This document shows, piece by piece, positions 1 through 6,087 of a stretch of 6,486 nt of DNA (its first letter is position 1; each line of letters starts with the position of its first letter). The notes beneath the pieces are model-generated. The model ran no database searches. It was given only the letters and a program-made list of their open reading frames with translations, and was not told where the DNA came from. The translations under genes were made by a program, and so were the position numbers. The DNA is from an uncultured Ruminobacter sp. (GTDB taxonomy: Bacteria; Pseudomonadota; Gammaproteobacteria; Enterobacterales; Succinivibrionaceae), in the NCBI GenBank assembly GCA_900767005.1, contig CAAFXL010000271.1, forward strand, positions 1 to 6,486, written 5' to 3'.

Positions 1-44
1 TCTTCCTTAAAATCTTTGACATAAGCAGGGCTAAGTACGTGCAT
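1..44 (-). CDS. Possible 5' end of an unidentified gene, cut by the window edge
   Basis: An ATG at 44-42 on the minus strand opens a frame that stays open to the edge and reads MHVLSPAYVKDFKE. An in-frame TGA at 56-54 limits how far upstream it could start. It lies downstream of the nadA terminator and of a promoter-like site at 260-286, on the same strand as every other gene here, so a gene start is plausible. Against it, the only Shine-Dalgarno-like bases are a GGG two bases before the ATG, which is too close to work well. A second ATG at 22-20 in another frame (MSKILRK) is equally possible. A plus-strand frame ending at a TGA at 72-74 is also open from the edge. I do not recognise the peptide, and no function is assigned. 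Confidence 0.22.
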   Translation of the reverse strand, partial: MHVLSPAYVKDFKE

Positions 45-259
45 AACCCAAAATCACACAAAATTAATGATTGAGCCAACTTTATGTTAGAAATATCAGA
101 AAATAATCAAAATTCAACAACAAGAATGCACTTCAAAACAAAATTCTAAATCGTTATATATCAATAACTTAATTCAATTTGTTTCTTATATATTGCTTTT
201 TGTTAGCTAAAAATTCTAATTTTTTCCACTTAAATTTTTAAAGTAAACCTTAATTTCTA

Positions 260-286
260 ATTATACACCTTTATCCAAGGTGTGAA
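260..286 (-). promoter_or_regulatory. Putative promoter with overlapping dyad
   Basis: On the minus strand a perfect TATAAT (265-260) is preceded by TTCACA (286-281), which matches the sigma70 -35 consensus TTGACA at five of six bases. The spacer is 15 bp, shorter than the optimal 17. The inverted repeat ACACCTT-N5-AAGGTGT (265-283) fills the spacer and touches both boxes, a position typical of a repressor operator. It would drive transcription toward the left edge, away from nadA and past its terminator. The boxes and dyad are visible; promoter and operator function are inferred. Confidence 0.35.
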
Positions 287-298
287 CTACTTCACGCT
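265..298. repeat. Two overlapping inverted repeats (mutually exclusive hairpins)
   Basis: Dyad A pairs 265-271 with 277-283 (ACACCTT/AAGGTGT, 5-base loop). Dyad B pairs 282-286 with 291-295 (GTGAA/TTCAC, 4-base loop), extendable to 279-298 through wobble pairs. They share bases 279-283, so as RNA they could not form together. Possible readings are an operator pair over the 260-286 promoter or an alternative-fold RNA element. The overlap with a promoter-like site favours the operator reading. Confidence 0.4.
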
Positions 299-308
299 AA
301 TAAAAACT

Positions 309-340
309 TAAAAGGTGGAAAAAAATTTTTCCACCTTTTA
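309..340 (-). terminator. nadA intrinsic terminator, probably bidirectional
   Basis: Perfect 15-bp inverted repeat, 309-323 with 326-340, with GGTGG/CCACC at its core and flanking A and T runs; the loop is only two bases, so the inner A-T pairs probably open. Read on the minus strand, CCACC is followed by TTTTAAGTTTTTA, a suitable U-rich tail. It begins about 50 bases past the nadA stop. The symmetry, with A runs one side and T runs the other, would let it work on both strands. Confidence 0.85.
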
Positions 341-390
341 TTATAAACTCATAAAAAACTTTAAAAAATCTAAAAAGAATAAGACTAAAA

Positions 391-1464
391 CTAAATAATT
401 ACCTTATTCTTAATCATCGCTTCAACGCTCTTATATTCTTTTAGTTTGGCACTAAAATCAAGTAAGCGATTTAGTGAGATTAAAGCTTTTTGTCTAATTT
501 CTTCATTAACTTGAATACGATGTGATTCTTGGTCATCTAAAGCTTTATCAATCTTAACTAAAGTATTTTGTCTCATCCATGGGCAATGAGCACAACTTTG
601 ACAAGTAGCTCCCACCCCACCTGTTGGAGCAGGAATTAACAGCTTATCAGGATAAGCCTTAGAAATCTTATAGAAAATACCAGTATCAGTTGCAATGATA
701 AATTCCTTATTAGGCATGTTTCCTACAGCCTTAAGAATTTGCGAGGTAGATCCTGCAAAATCTGCCATCTTAGTAACTGCTTCTGGTGATTCTGGATGTA
801 CCATAACAGCAGCTTCTGGATGCTCTTCTTTAAGTTTGGCTAAAGCATTAGCCTTAAACTCATCATGAACTACGCAGTGAGCTTGCCATCTAAACATGTC
901 GGCATGAGTATTTTCTTCAATATAGGAACCTAGATGTCTATCAGGAGCCCAAATAATCTTTTTACCGCATTGCTTTAAGTAAGAAACCATCTCTAGAGCA
1001 ATAGAACTTGTTACTACATAGTCAGCTAGTGCTTTAACTTTAGCTGAAGTATTAGCGTAAACTACTACAGTGTAGTCTTTATGTTCAGCACAAAACTTTG
1101 CAAATTCATCAGCTGGGCACCCTAAATCAAGTGAACACTCAGCACTAAGTTCTGGCATAATAATATTTTTTTCAGGTGATAAGATAGCAGCAGTTTCACC
1201 CATAAAACGCACACCTGCTACAATTACAGTTTGAGCACTATGGTCTCTACCCCATCTTGCCATTTCTAGGGAATCACCAATAAATCCCCCACTTTTTTCA
1301 GCAAGTTCCTGAATTTCAGGGTTAGTGTAATAGTGAGCAATTAATACAGCATTTTTTTCATGAAGCTTCTTAGTTAGCTTTTCAATATAAAACTTTATTT
1401 CGTCATCTGACAAATACTCAGGCTTTGGCGGATAAACAATTTTACTCATATCTGGAATATACAT
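391..1464 (-). CDS. nadA: Quinolinate synthase (NadA), [4Fe-4S] enzyme of NAD biosynthesis
   Basis: NadA condenses iminoaspartate, made by NadB, with dihydroxyacetone phosphate to give quinolinate, the first pyridine ring compound of de novo NAD synthesis; it is cytosolic and carries an oxygen-sensitive [4Fe-4S] cluster. The product closely resembles the E. coli enzyme throughout, for example AHYYT at residues 43-47, SDSLEMAR-like and GVRFMGET segments, AECSLDLGC, HPESPEA, GSTSQ and SCAHCPWM. Counted from the ATG at 1464 (357 aa), the three cluster cysteines are C110, C197 and C294, each three residues before E. coli C113, C200 and C297. An upstream in-frame TTG at 1479 would add five residues. 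I prefer the ATG because GAGG (1477-1474) lies nine bases before it and the TTG overlaps that site. The C-terminus runs some 15 residues past the usual LNRxLDFxAxL ending. It appears monocistronic; neither nadB nor nadC is adjacent. No clear NadR-type operator was seen. Confidence 0.97.
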   Translation of the reverse strand: MYIPDMSKIVYPPKPEYLSDDEIKFYIEKLTKKLHEKNAVLIAHYYTNPEIQELAEKSGGFIGDSLEMARWGRDHSAQTVIVAGVRFMGETAAILSPEKNIIMPELSAECSLDLGCPADEFAKFCAEHKDYTVVVYANTSAKVKALADYVVTSSIALEMVSYLKQCGKKIIWAPDRHLGSYIEENTHADMFRWQAHCVVHDEFKANALAKLKEEHPEAAVMVHPESPEAVTKMADFAGSTSQILKAVGNMPNKEFIIATDTGIFYKISKAYPDKLLIPAPTGGVGATCQSCAHCPWMRQNTLVKIDKALDDQESHRIQVNEEIRQKALISLNRLLDFSAKLKEYKSVEAMIKNKVII

Positions 1465-1527
1465 ATTAATAAGCCTCAAAAAAAATCTTGCTATACTATT
1501 TTTAGATTATAAAAACATAACCTAGCC

Positions 1528-1556
1528 ATTATAATACCTTTTTAATTTTTTCTAAA
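1528..1556 (-). promoter_or_regulatory. Putative sigma70 promoter of nadA
   Basis: TATAAT at 1533-1528 is preceded, after 17 bp, by TTTAGA (1556-1551), four of six matches to the -35 consensus. The start of transcription would be near 1521, giving a leader of about 57 bases before the ATG. A second perfect TATAAT at 1511-1506 with a poorer -35 is an alternative. DNA this A+T-rich yields such boxes by chance, so confidence is moderate. Confidence 0.5.
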
Positions 1557-1600
1557 AAAAATTAAAAGGATTTTTTTCATAAAAAATAAAATCAAAGAAA

Positions 1601-1632
1601 AAAGGTTAATTTCATTTTTGAAATTAACCTTT
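1601..1632 (-). terminator. Intrinsic terminator of the complete porin gene
   Basis: A perfect 13-bp stem pairs 1601-1613 with 1620-1632 (AAAGGTTAATTTC and its complement) around a six-base loop. On the minus strand it is followed by a run of Ts (TTTTCTTTG), as expected of a Rho-independent terminator. It starts about 57 bases beyond the porin stop codon and separates the porin from nadA. Confidence 0.9.
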
Positions 1633-1689
1633 AAACTAACAAATAAAGTTTATAAGTTGATTAGCTTTTTTCCCTAACCAAACTTAACC

Positions 1690-2742
1690 TTAGAAAGTAT
1701 AAATTAATGAAATTATATACTTAGTATGTTGGTCGGTATCTTTCTTAGGATAATCAAGTTTACCTACCCCAACTTTAGTTTCAGCTGAAACTTTTAATGA
1801 TGATGTAAAGTTATAATAAACTTGACCTAATGCATAAGATTCAATATGGCGGTCAAAATGATAGCCATAATGACCATAGCCTAACATAAAGCCAAGACCA
1901 TTATCAAAGCCATAACCACCTACGACATCAAAGCCAGTTGAATGATGGATTTCATCAGTAAACTTACTTCTTGTATATAAAAGAGCAGTATATAAGCCAT
2001 CACCTAAATGACCATAGCTTAGAGCTAAATTAAATGAATGTTTATTGCCAGTTGTACTTACTCTATCTAAGCGATACCATGAATAAGTTCCAGCTATTGC
2101 AACATCCTTTAAAAAGCCTTCAGTCCAATTGTAATTAGCTCCTAGTGCATAACCTCTATCGATATTTAACTTAAAGTTTTCGTGAGTTAAATTATCATGG
2201 TCAAAATAAGTATTATCAGTTTTATTTTGGAGAGAATATGAACCAGTAATAGTGTAGTTACCTACACTTACACTATACATTGCTTGGCTTTCTTGGCGGC
2301 CTCCTAATAACCAATAGTCATTAGCTTCAGCACCCCAATGCTCAAATACATCCACAAAACCTACAGCAATATATTGAGCAGTATCACCTTGACCAAAAAC
2401 TAAAGCCCCATATTGATTTAAATCAAAACCAGTATAAGCGTATCTTGTATCAAATTTACCATTATCTTTAGTTTGAGCTGCTACATCCCATTCAGCAAAA
2501 GCGATAGCATTAAAATTATTAACTATTTCACTACGAGCACTAATTCCGATACGACCCTCACCTTCGATAGTGATTTTTTCACGTCTGCCTTCATCTTTAG
2601 CAAATTGATTGTAAACTCCAGCTTCTACTTTACCAAAAACTGCAAGATTAGTTTTATTATCTTCACTCTTATAAACGGTTAAAGCTTTAGCACTTAATGA
2701 GCTTACTAGTAAAATTGAGCCTACAACATATGAAAGTTTCAT
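1690..2742 (-). CDS. Outer membrane porin of the general (OmpF/OmpC-like) trimeric type
   Basis: This 350-residue protein should form a 16-stranded beta-barrel for passive diffusion of small hydrophilic solutes across the outer membrane. Residues 1-20 are a Sec signal peptide with an AxA site (S-A-K-A before L21). The mature N-terminus (VYKSEDNKTNLAVFGKVEAG) follows the usual porin opening, compare VYNKDGNKLDLYGKV in enterobacterial porins. Alternating hydrophobic strands rich in Tyr, Gly and Phe run throughout. Residues about 131-150 (DVFEHWGAEANDYWLLGGR) sit where porins have the constriction loop L3. The last residue is Phe350 in YIISLIYTF, the signal read by the BAM machinery. There is no cysteine. 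Eleven histidines are present, with H266, H267, H291, H295 and H299 clustered near the C-terminal part. GGAG (2751-2748) lies five bases before the ATG. It is a paralogue of the partial porin at 6088-6486. Substrate specificity cannot be read from sequence. Confidence 0.93.
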   Translation of the reverse strand: MKLSYVVGSILLVSSLSAKALTVYKSEDNKTNLAVFGKVEAGVYNQFAKDEGRREKITIEGEGRIGISARSEIVNNFNAIAFAEWDVAAQTKDNGKFDTRYAYTGFDLNQYGALVFGQGDTAQYIAVGFVDVFEHWGAEANDYWLLGGRQESQAMYSVSVGNYTITGSYSLQNKTDNTYFDHDNLTHENFKLNIDRGYALGANYNWTEGFLKDVAIAGTYSWYRLDRVSTTGNKHSFNLALSYGHLGDGLYTALLYTRSKFTDEIHHSTGFDVVGGYGFDNGLGFMLGYGHYGYHFDRHIESYALGQVYYNFTSSLKVSAETKVGVGKLDYPKKDTDQHTKYIISLIYTF

Positions 2743-2768
2743 AAATTCTCCAAAAATTAAACAGTGCG

Positions 2769-2774
2769 ATTATA
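2769..2774 (-). promoter_or_regulatory. Putative extended -10 promoter of the complete porin gene
   Basis: TGATATAAT on the minus strand contains a perfect TATAAT (2774-2769) with the upstream TG of an extended -10 element, which would compensate for the absence of a good -35 (the 17-bp-spaced hexamer is TATAAA at 2797-2792). Transcription would begin near 2762, giving a short leader of about 20 bases with the GGAG ribosome binding site. Confidence 0.6.
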
Positions 2775-2849
2775 TCACCTATTAAAATAAATTTATAAAA
2801 ATTTATAACTTAGACTTCGCTTAAAAAGGATTTTCAATTACCAAAAAGA

Positions 2850-2876
2850 AAAATGACGATAATTAATCGCCATTTT
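2850..2876 (-). terminator. Intrinsic terminator of the sulfatase-like gene
   Basis: An 11-bp stem pairs 2850-2860 with 2866-2876 around a five-base loop. The single non-Watson-Crick position (2856/2870) becomes a G-U pair only when transcribed from the minus strand, and is an A-C mismatch on the plus strand. The T-rich tail (TTTTTCTTTTT) is on the minus-strand side too. Both facts assign it to the upstream minus-strand gene, about 37 bases past its stop. Confidence 0.88.
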
Positions 2877-2912
2877 CTAAAAAGATGATTGTAATTAACT
2901 TAAGAAATCAAG

Positions 2913-5771
2913 CTAATCTTGAGGTGAAGTTTCCTTCTTTTCTGCTTGGATAATAGTGTTTTCTTCACTATTATCTTGCTTTTCAACTAAAGCATCTTGA
3001 GAAGTTTCACCTACTTTATTAGAATCTTGTGCTTCTTTAGATTCTTCAGTTTGATTTAATGAAGATTCTAAAGCTTTTTCATCACTATTTTCTTTTGATA
3101 AATCTTTAGCTTTTTCTTCTTTTAATGAAAATTGTGAATCTTTTGCTTCATTATCATTTGGTTTAACATCTACTCCTCGTGAATCTTCCTCCATTTGAGC
3201 TTCAATTCGCTTTTGACGATTCTTCTTCCAATTCTTAGGATTATAAACCTCATCTTTAAGAATATGAAGAATATCACCAAAGGTTCTTTCTTTATCGTAT
3301 AGATTACCAATGATATCAGACTTATTACCATTAATAATAAAGGTACCTGTAGTATCTCCTTGCTTTAAGAGAATTTCATTTCTTGGAGCACTCTTTTGAT
3401 AAATAATTAAATCATCATTATGGTGATCAATAAATGGATTAACTCTCATAGTGCTACCCTGATACTCATCTAAAGTTAAATAATAGATTAGTTCTGGGAT
3501 TGAGGTTAATGATAAATCATTATCATAAGCGTGTTCCTTCTTTGATAAATCTTTATCAATGATAATAAATGGTACACGAGTAATTGCGACTAACCCATAC
3601 TCATTATATTCTTTCTTAGTTAAAGAAACTTGAGCACGGTGGTTACTAGTTATTAATAAGACACCATTATCAAAGAAGCCAATTTCTTCAAGCTTATTTA
3701 TAAATTTTGCAATTTGTTCATCATTATATGAAGTTACTTTATCAAGACTATATTCTAGAGCCTGAGGATTCTTTCTTAATTCCACTGGAATTAAATATGG
3801 GCTTTGACTAAAACTTGATACTAAAGTTAAGAAGAACTTCATCTTCTGATTATGCATCCAATAATCAATCTTAGAAGCTGCACTTAATAAAAATTGTTCA
3901 GTATCAACCCCTTGTCTAATATAACGAGGAACATTTGCAGTATAGAATCCTTCAAAATTATCCACATTATAATCAAAGCCAAATAAATCATATTGAGCTC
4001 TTTCAGTCTTACTTAAGTTAGCTGAATGCATAAAGATTGATTTATAGCCATGCTTATGTAATTCTTTTGGTACTGAGTTTTTATAAAACTCATAAGCAGT
4101 TACTATACTTCCATTATGTAAGTAGGTCTTACCAGTTAGCATTTCAAGCATTGCAATTTCATGATTATAGGCATTGGCATAGAAATTAGGGAAGTAAGCA
4201 TTTTGGCGAGCTATTTCATCAAGTTTTGGCATATAGTCTTCACCACCATATAATGCACTCTTAAAACTTGATAGAGAATCAACTACTAATAAAACCACAT
4301 TCTTATTAGTATTTAAACCTTTCTTCATGTAGAAGCTTTCAGAGGAACTTGCTGAAAGATTGGAAAAATCAAGGTTTTCAATACTATTATTTACCGCTAA
4401 AGTATTATAGAACTTATCATCATAAACTGAGCTGGTACCAATATTAATGAAGTAACCCCATACGGCTAAACTTTCAATAATTAGATAAACCCAGAATCTT
4501 GTAATGATTGCAGTAAAACTTTGTTTTTCAGGTACTTTTTCAAGTACGTGCTTTAGTAATAAGCTAAATACGATTACCCCTGCAATAGTTAATATGCCAG
4601 CTGATGATGTAACAAAAGAAATAAAGATTTCAAAATAAGAACGTAAAATTTCTTTATAATTAAAATTACTAAAATCACTAAATAGTAATCTATCTGCTTT
4701 ATCATGAGTGTTAATTGCATAATCACTAAACATGATAATTAAAGTAAAGATTACAAGTACGCTTAATACAACTTTTAAAACTTTACTATTAATAAAGAAT
4801 GCCATTGATAGAAGTAAAATTACCGCTACATCAAATGGTAAATCCTGCTTAATAATATGTAAGTAACCTAAAAATTCATGAGCATAAATAGTTCCTACAC
4901 TATCTTTAAATACTTCGTATCTAATCATCATTAAGAAGAAAAGCAATAAACCTGATAGACATAAAATATCATGCTTAATAAAGACTTTTCTAAATACCAC
5001 TAGGAACTTTAAGAAAATTAAACCAATGGAAATTAAGATTAAATCTCGTTCATGAATATTATATGAAGTTAAAACTTCATTAACGATAAATAAAGTAATA
5101 CATAAAATGGAACCTACAATAAAGACTTCATAAATTAAGCCGTTTATTGACATGCCTAAGGTAATTTTACGGTTTGATAAAGCTGAAATCCAATTAGCAA
5201 AAACAGTAAATAATAGGAAAATACCTACTAATAAAACAATTTGCCAAGGAGAGAAATAATCAACTCTAGCTTCAACTAATAAATTCTTAAATTCAATCGT
5301 TGGAATGGTATCAACCGCTTCTGAATAGTCATGACTAATATCAAAGCAGAACATATCAGAACCGCTATGAGTTACATTGATAAAATTATGTTCAGCATTA
5401 GCAAAATGAAGTGGGATATTATTTAATTTATCAGAAACATTTACATTTCTAAAACATAAAGTATTATCATTTGAAGCATCAAACTCAATCTTTAATGAAG
5501 TTATATGGCGAGCATTATTTAAAGTAATAATTGCTTGCTGAAATTCTTCAGGATTTGAATGCTTTACAGTTGCTAAATAAGTAACTGATTGACCTAAAGT
5601 ATATGGATTATTTTCCCCATTTTTATAGTAAATTCGAGTTTGAGTTGTATAGTTTGATCTTACATCAAAAGCTAAGGCTATAGGTTTTGAAAAACTATAA
5701 CCTGACATATTAATGCCAGCAAGAGCAACTAATGAAAAAAATAGTATTAAGAAATATTTCCAAATAAACAT
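2913..5771 (-). CDS. Polytopic membrane protein with periplasmic LTA-synthase/sulfatase-like domain, active site apparently degenerate
   Basis: A 952-residue inner membrane protein. Residues 8-22 form an N-terminal anchor; about 25-172 is a beta-rich, probably periplasmic domain with two cysteines (C106, C142); eight more hydrophobic segments follow at about 176-196, 209-231, 242-260, 268-285, 312-328, 331-349, 376-406 and 424-444. Basic residues in the intervening loops (RK 201-202, RKVFIK 261-266, K329) fit a cytoplasmic side that leaves the C-terminal half in the periplasm. Residues about 490-785 show the alkaline-phosphatase-superfamily sulfatase pattern: NVVLLVVDS (D498), NFYANAY (529-535), MLTGK (544-548), a H582...LFGFD block, SPYLIP (657-662), ITSNH (707-711). 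Family members add phosphoglycerol, phosphoethanolamine or similar groups to envelope polymers. Here no Thr, Ser or Cys lies between 506 and 545 where the nucleophile belongs, the Asp of the Asp-His ligand pair is N710, and no His lies between 641 and 710. Residues 851-952 are a charged, probably disordered tail. A weak AAGAG site precedes the ATG by six bases. Family membership is fairly sure; substrate and activity are unknown. Confidence 0.85.
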   Translation of the reverse strand: MFIWKYFLILFFSLVALAGINMSGYSFSKPIALAFDVRSNYTTQTRIYYKNGENNPYTLGQSVTYLATVKHSNPEEFQQAIITLNNARHITSLKIEFDASNDNTLCFRNVNVSDKLNNIPLHFANAEHNFINVTHSGSDMFCFDISHDYSEAVDTIPTIEFKNLLVEARVDYFSPWQIVLLVGIFLLFTVFANWISALSNRKITLGMSINGLIYEVFIVGSILCITLFIVNEVLTSYNIHERDLILISIGLIFLKFLVVFRKVFIKHDILCLSGLLLFFLMMIRYEVFKDSVGTIYAHEFLGYLHIIKQDLPFDVAVILLLSMAFFINSKVLKVVLSVLVIFTLIIMFSDYAINTHDKADRLLFSDFSNFNYKEILRSYFEIFISFVTSSAGILTIAGVIVFSLLLKHVLEKVPEKQSFTAIITRFWVYLIIESLAVWGYFINIGTSSVYDDKFYNTLAVNNSIENLDFSNLSASSSESFYMKKGLNTNKNVVLLVVDSLSSFKSALYGGEDYMPKLDEIARQNAYFPNFYANAYNHEIAMLEMLTGKTYLHNGSIVTAYEFYKNSVPKELHKHGYKSIFMHSANLSKTERAQYDLFGFDYNVDNFEGFYTANVPRYIRQGVDTEQFLLSAASKIDYWMHNQKMKFFLTLVSSFSQSPYLIPVELRKNPQALEYSLDKVTSYNDEQIAKFINKLEEIGFFDNGVLLITSNHRAQVSLTKKEYNEYGLVAITRVPFIIIDKDLSKKEHAYDNDLSLTSIPELIYYLTLDEYQGSTMRVNPFIDHHNDDLIIYQKSAPRNEILLKQGDTTGTFIINGNKSDIIGNLYDKERTFGDILHILKDEVYNPKNWKKNRQKRIEAQMEEDSRGVDVKPNDNEAKDSQFSLKEEKAKDLSKENSDEKALESSLNQTEESKEAQDSNKVGETSQDALVEKQDNSEENTIIQAEKKETSPQD
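2916..3221 (-). other. Low-complexity charged C-terminal tail of the sulfatase-like protein
   Basis: These codons specify residues 851-952. The segment holds about 28 acidic (18 Glu, 10 Asp) and 16 basic residues, many Ser, Asn and Gln, only one aromatic (F881), and no Cys, His or Trp. It follows directly after a basic patch (NWKKNRQKR, 847-855). It is almost certainly disordered and, by the inferred topology, lies in the periplasm. Such tails are not a usual part of LTA-synthase or OpgB-like proteins. Its role is unknown. Confidence 0.75.
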
Positions 5772-5837
5772 ATAAAACTCTTTTTTAGCTTAATAATTTA
5801 AGCATAATCAATAAGATCTTAAGATATTCCAATTCAC

Positions 5838-5843
5838 ATTATA
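5838..5843 (-). promoter_or_regulatory. Putative -10 element of the sulfatase-like gene
   Basis: A perfect TATAAT lies at 5843-5838 on the minus strand, about 67 bases before the ATG. The -35 position at 17-bp spacing (TTCTAT, 5866-5861) is poor. A second perfect TATAAT at 5859-5854 is an equally good candidate. A promoter in this stretch is likely, because the preceding gene ends in a terminator at 6041-6007, but which box is used is uncertain. Confidence 0.4.
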
Positions 5844-6006
5844 GGGAGCAAATATTATATATAGAACGAATTTTATTAAAACTAAGTAAAAAGCTTAAAT
5901 AAAATCAAATTTTTACAAATATATTCAAGTTTTTATATTACAAAACTTAGTTAAATTATATAAAAAAATCAATTAACTATTAAATCAAATTTCCTTTTTA
6001 TAAAAC

Positions 6007-6041
6007 AAAGACCACAGAAAATTCTATTTTCTATGGTCTTT
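6007..6041 (-). terminator. Intrinsic terminator of the partial porin gene
   Basis: A 16-bp stem pairs 6007-6022 with 6026-6041 around a three-base loop. One position (6015/6033) pairs as U-G only in the minus-strand transcript. A T-rich stretch (TTTGTTTTA) follows on that strand. It lies about 47 bases beyond the porin stop codon. Confidence 0.9.
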
Positions 6042-6087
6042 TTCATGAAATTTCATGCTAAAAATTAGCAAAAATTTTTATTAAATC

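Larger units (their letters stand above)
45..390. other. Intergenic region downstream of nadA
   Basis: This 346-base gap has no credible coding frame. It holds the nadA terminator at 309-340, a promoter-like TTCACA/TATAAT pair on the minus strand at 260-286 overlapped by two dyads (265-298), and then about 200 bases of very A+T-rich DNA with no strong structure. A weak dyad (GTTAT/ATAAC, 153-168) lies inside that AT-rich part. I see no tRNA or recognised ncRNA or riboswitch. If the 260-265 box is used, the transcript would have a leader of roughly 200 bases before the ATG at 44. Confidence 0.5.
5772..6087. other. Intergenic region between the partial porin and the sulfatase-like gene
   Basis: This 316-base gap contains the porin terminator (6007-6041) and candidate -10 boxes for the next gene (5838-5843, 5854-5859). 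It also has a weak dyad AAGTTTT-N8-AAAACTT (5927-5948), a spaced inverted repeat AACTAAGT/ACTTAGTT (5880-5887 and 5945-5952), and a small 5-bp hairpin GCTAA-AAA-TTAGC (6057-6069) just past the porin stop. No coding frame, tRNA or mobile element is seen. Because the region is extremely A+T-rich, the weak dyads may be chance. Confidence 0.5.

Noticed and set aside
265..340. A riboswitch or T-box-like leader formed by the hairpins at 265-298 plus the terminator at 309-340
   Set aside because: On the minus strand the terminator precedes the hairpins, so they cannot act as an antiterminator for it. On the plus strand no gene follows, since nadA is antisense. No conserved riboswitch or T-box motif was recognised.
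1480..1560. NadR-type operator in the nadA promoter
   Set aside because: I looked for a TGTTTA-N6-TAAACA-like dyad and found only AT-rich sequence with no clear symmetric match.
2473..2682. A 69-codon open frame on the plus strand
   Set aside because: It lies wholly antisense to the well-supported porin gene, has no ribosome binding site of note, and encodes a low-complexity Ser/Phe/Thr-rich peptide typical of a reverse-frame shadow.
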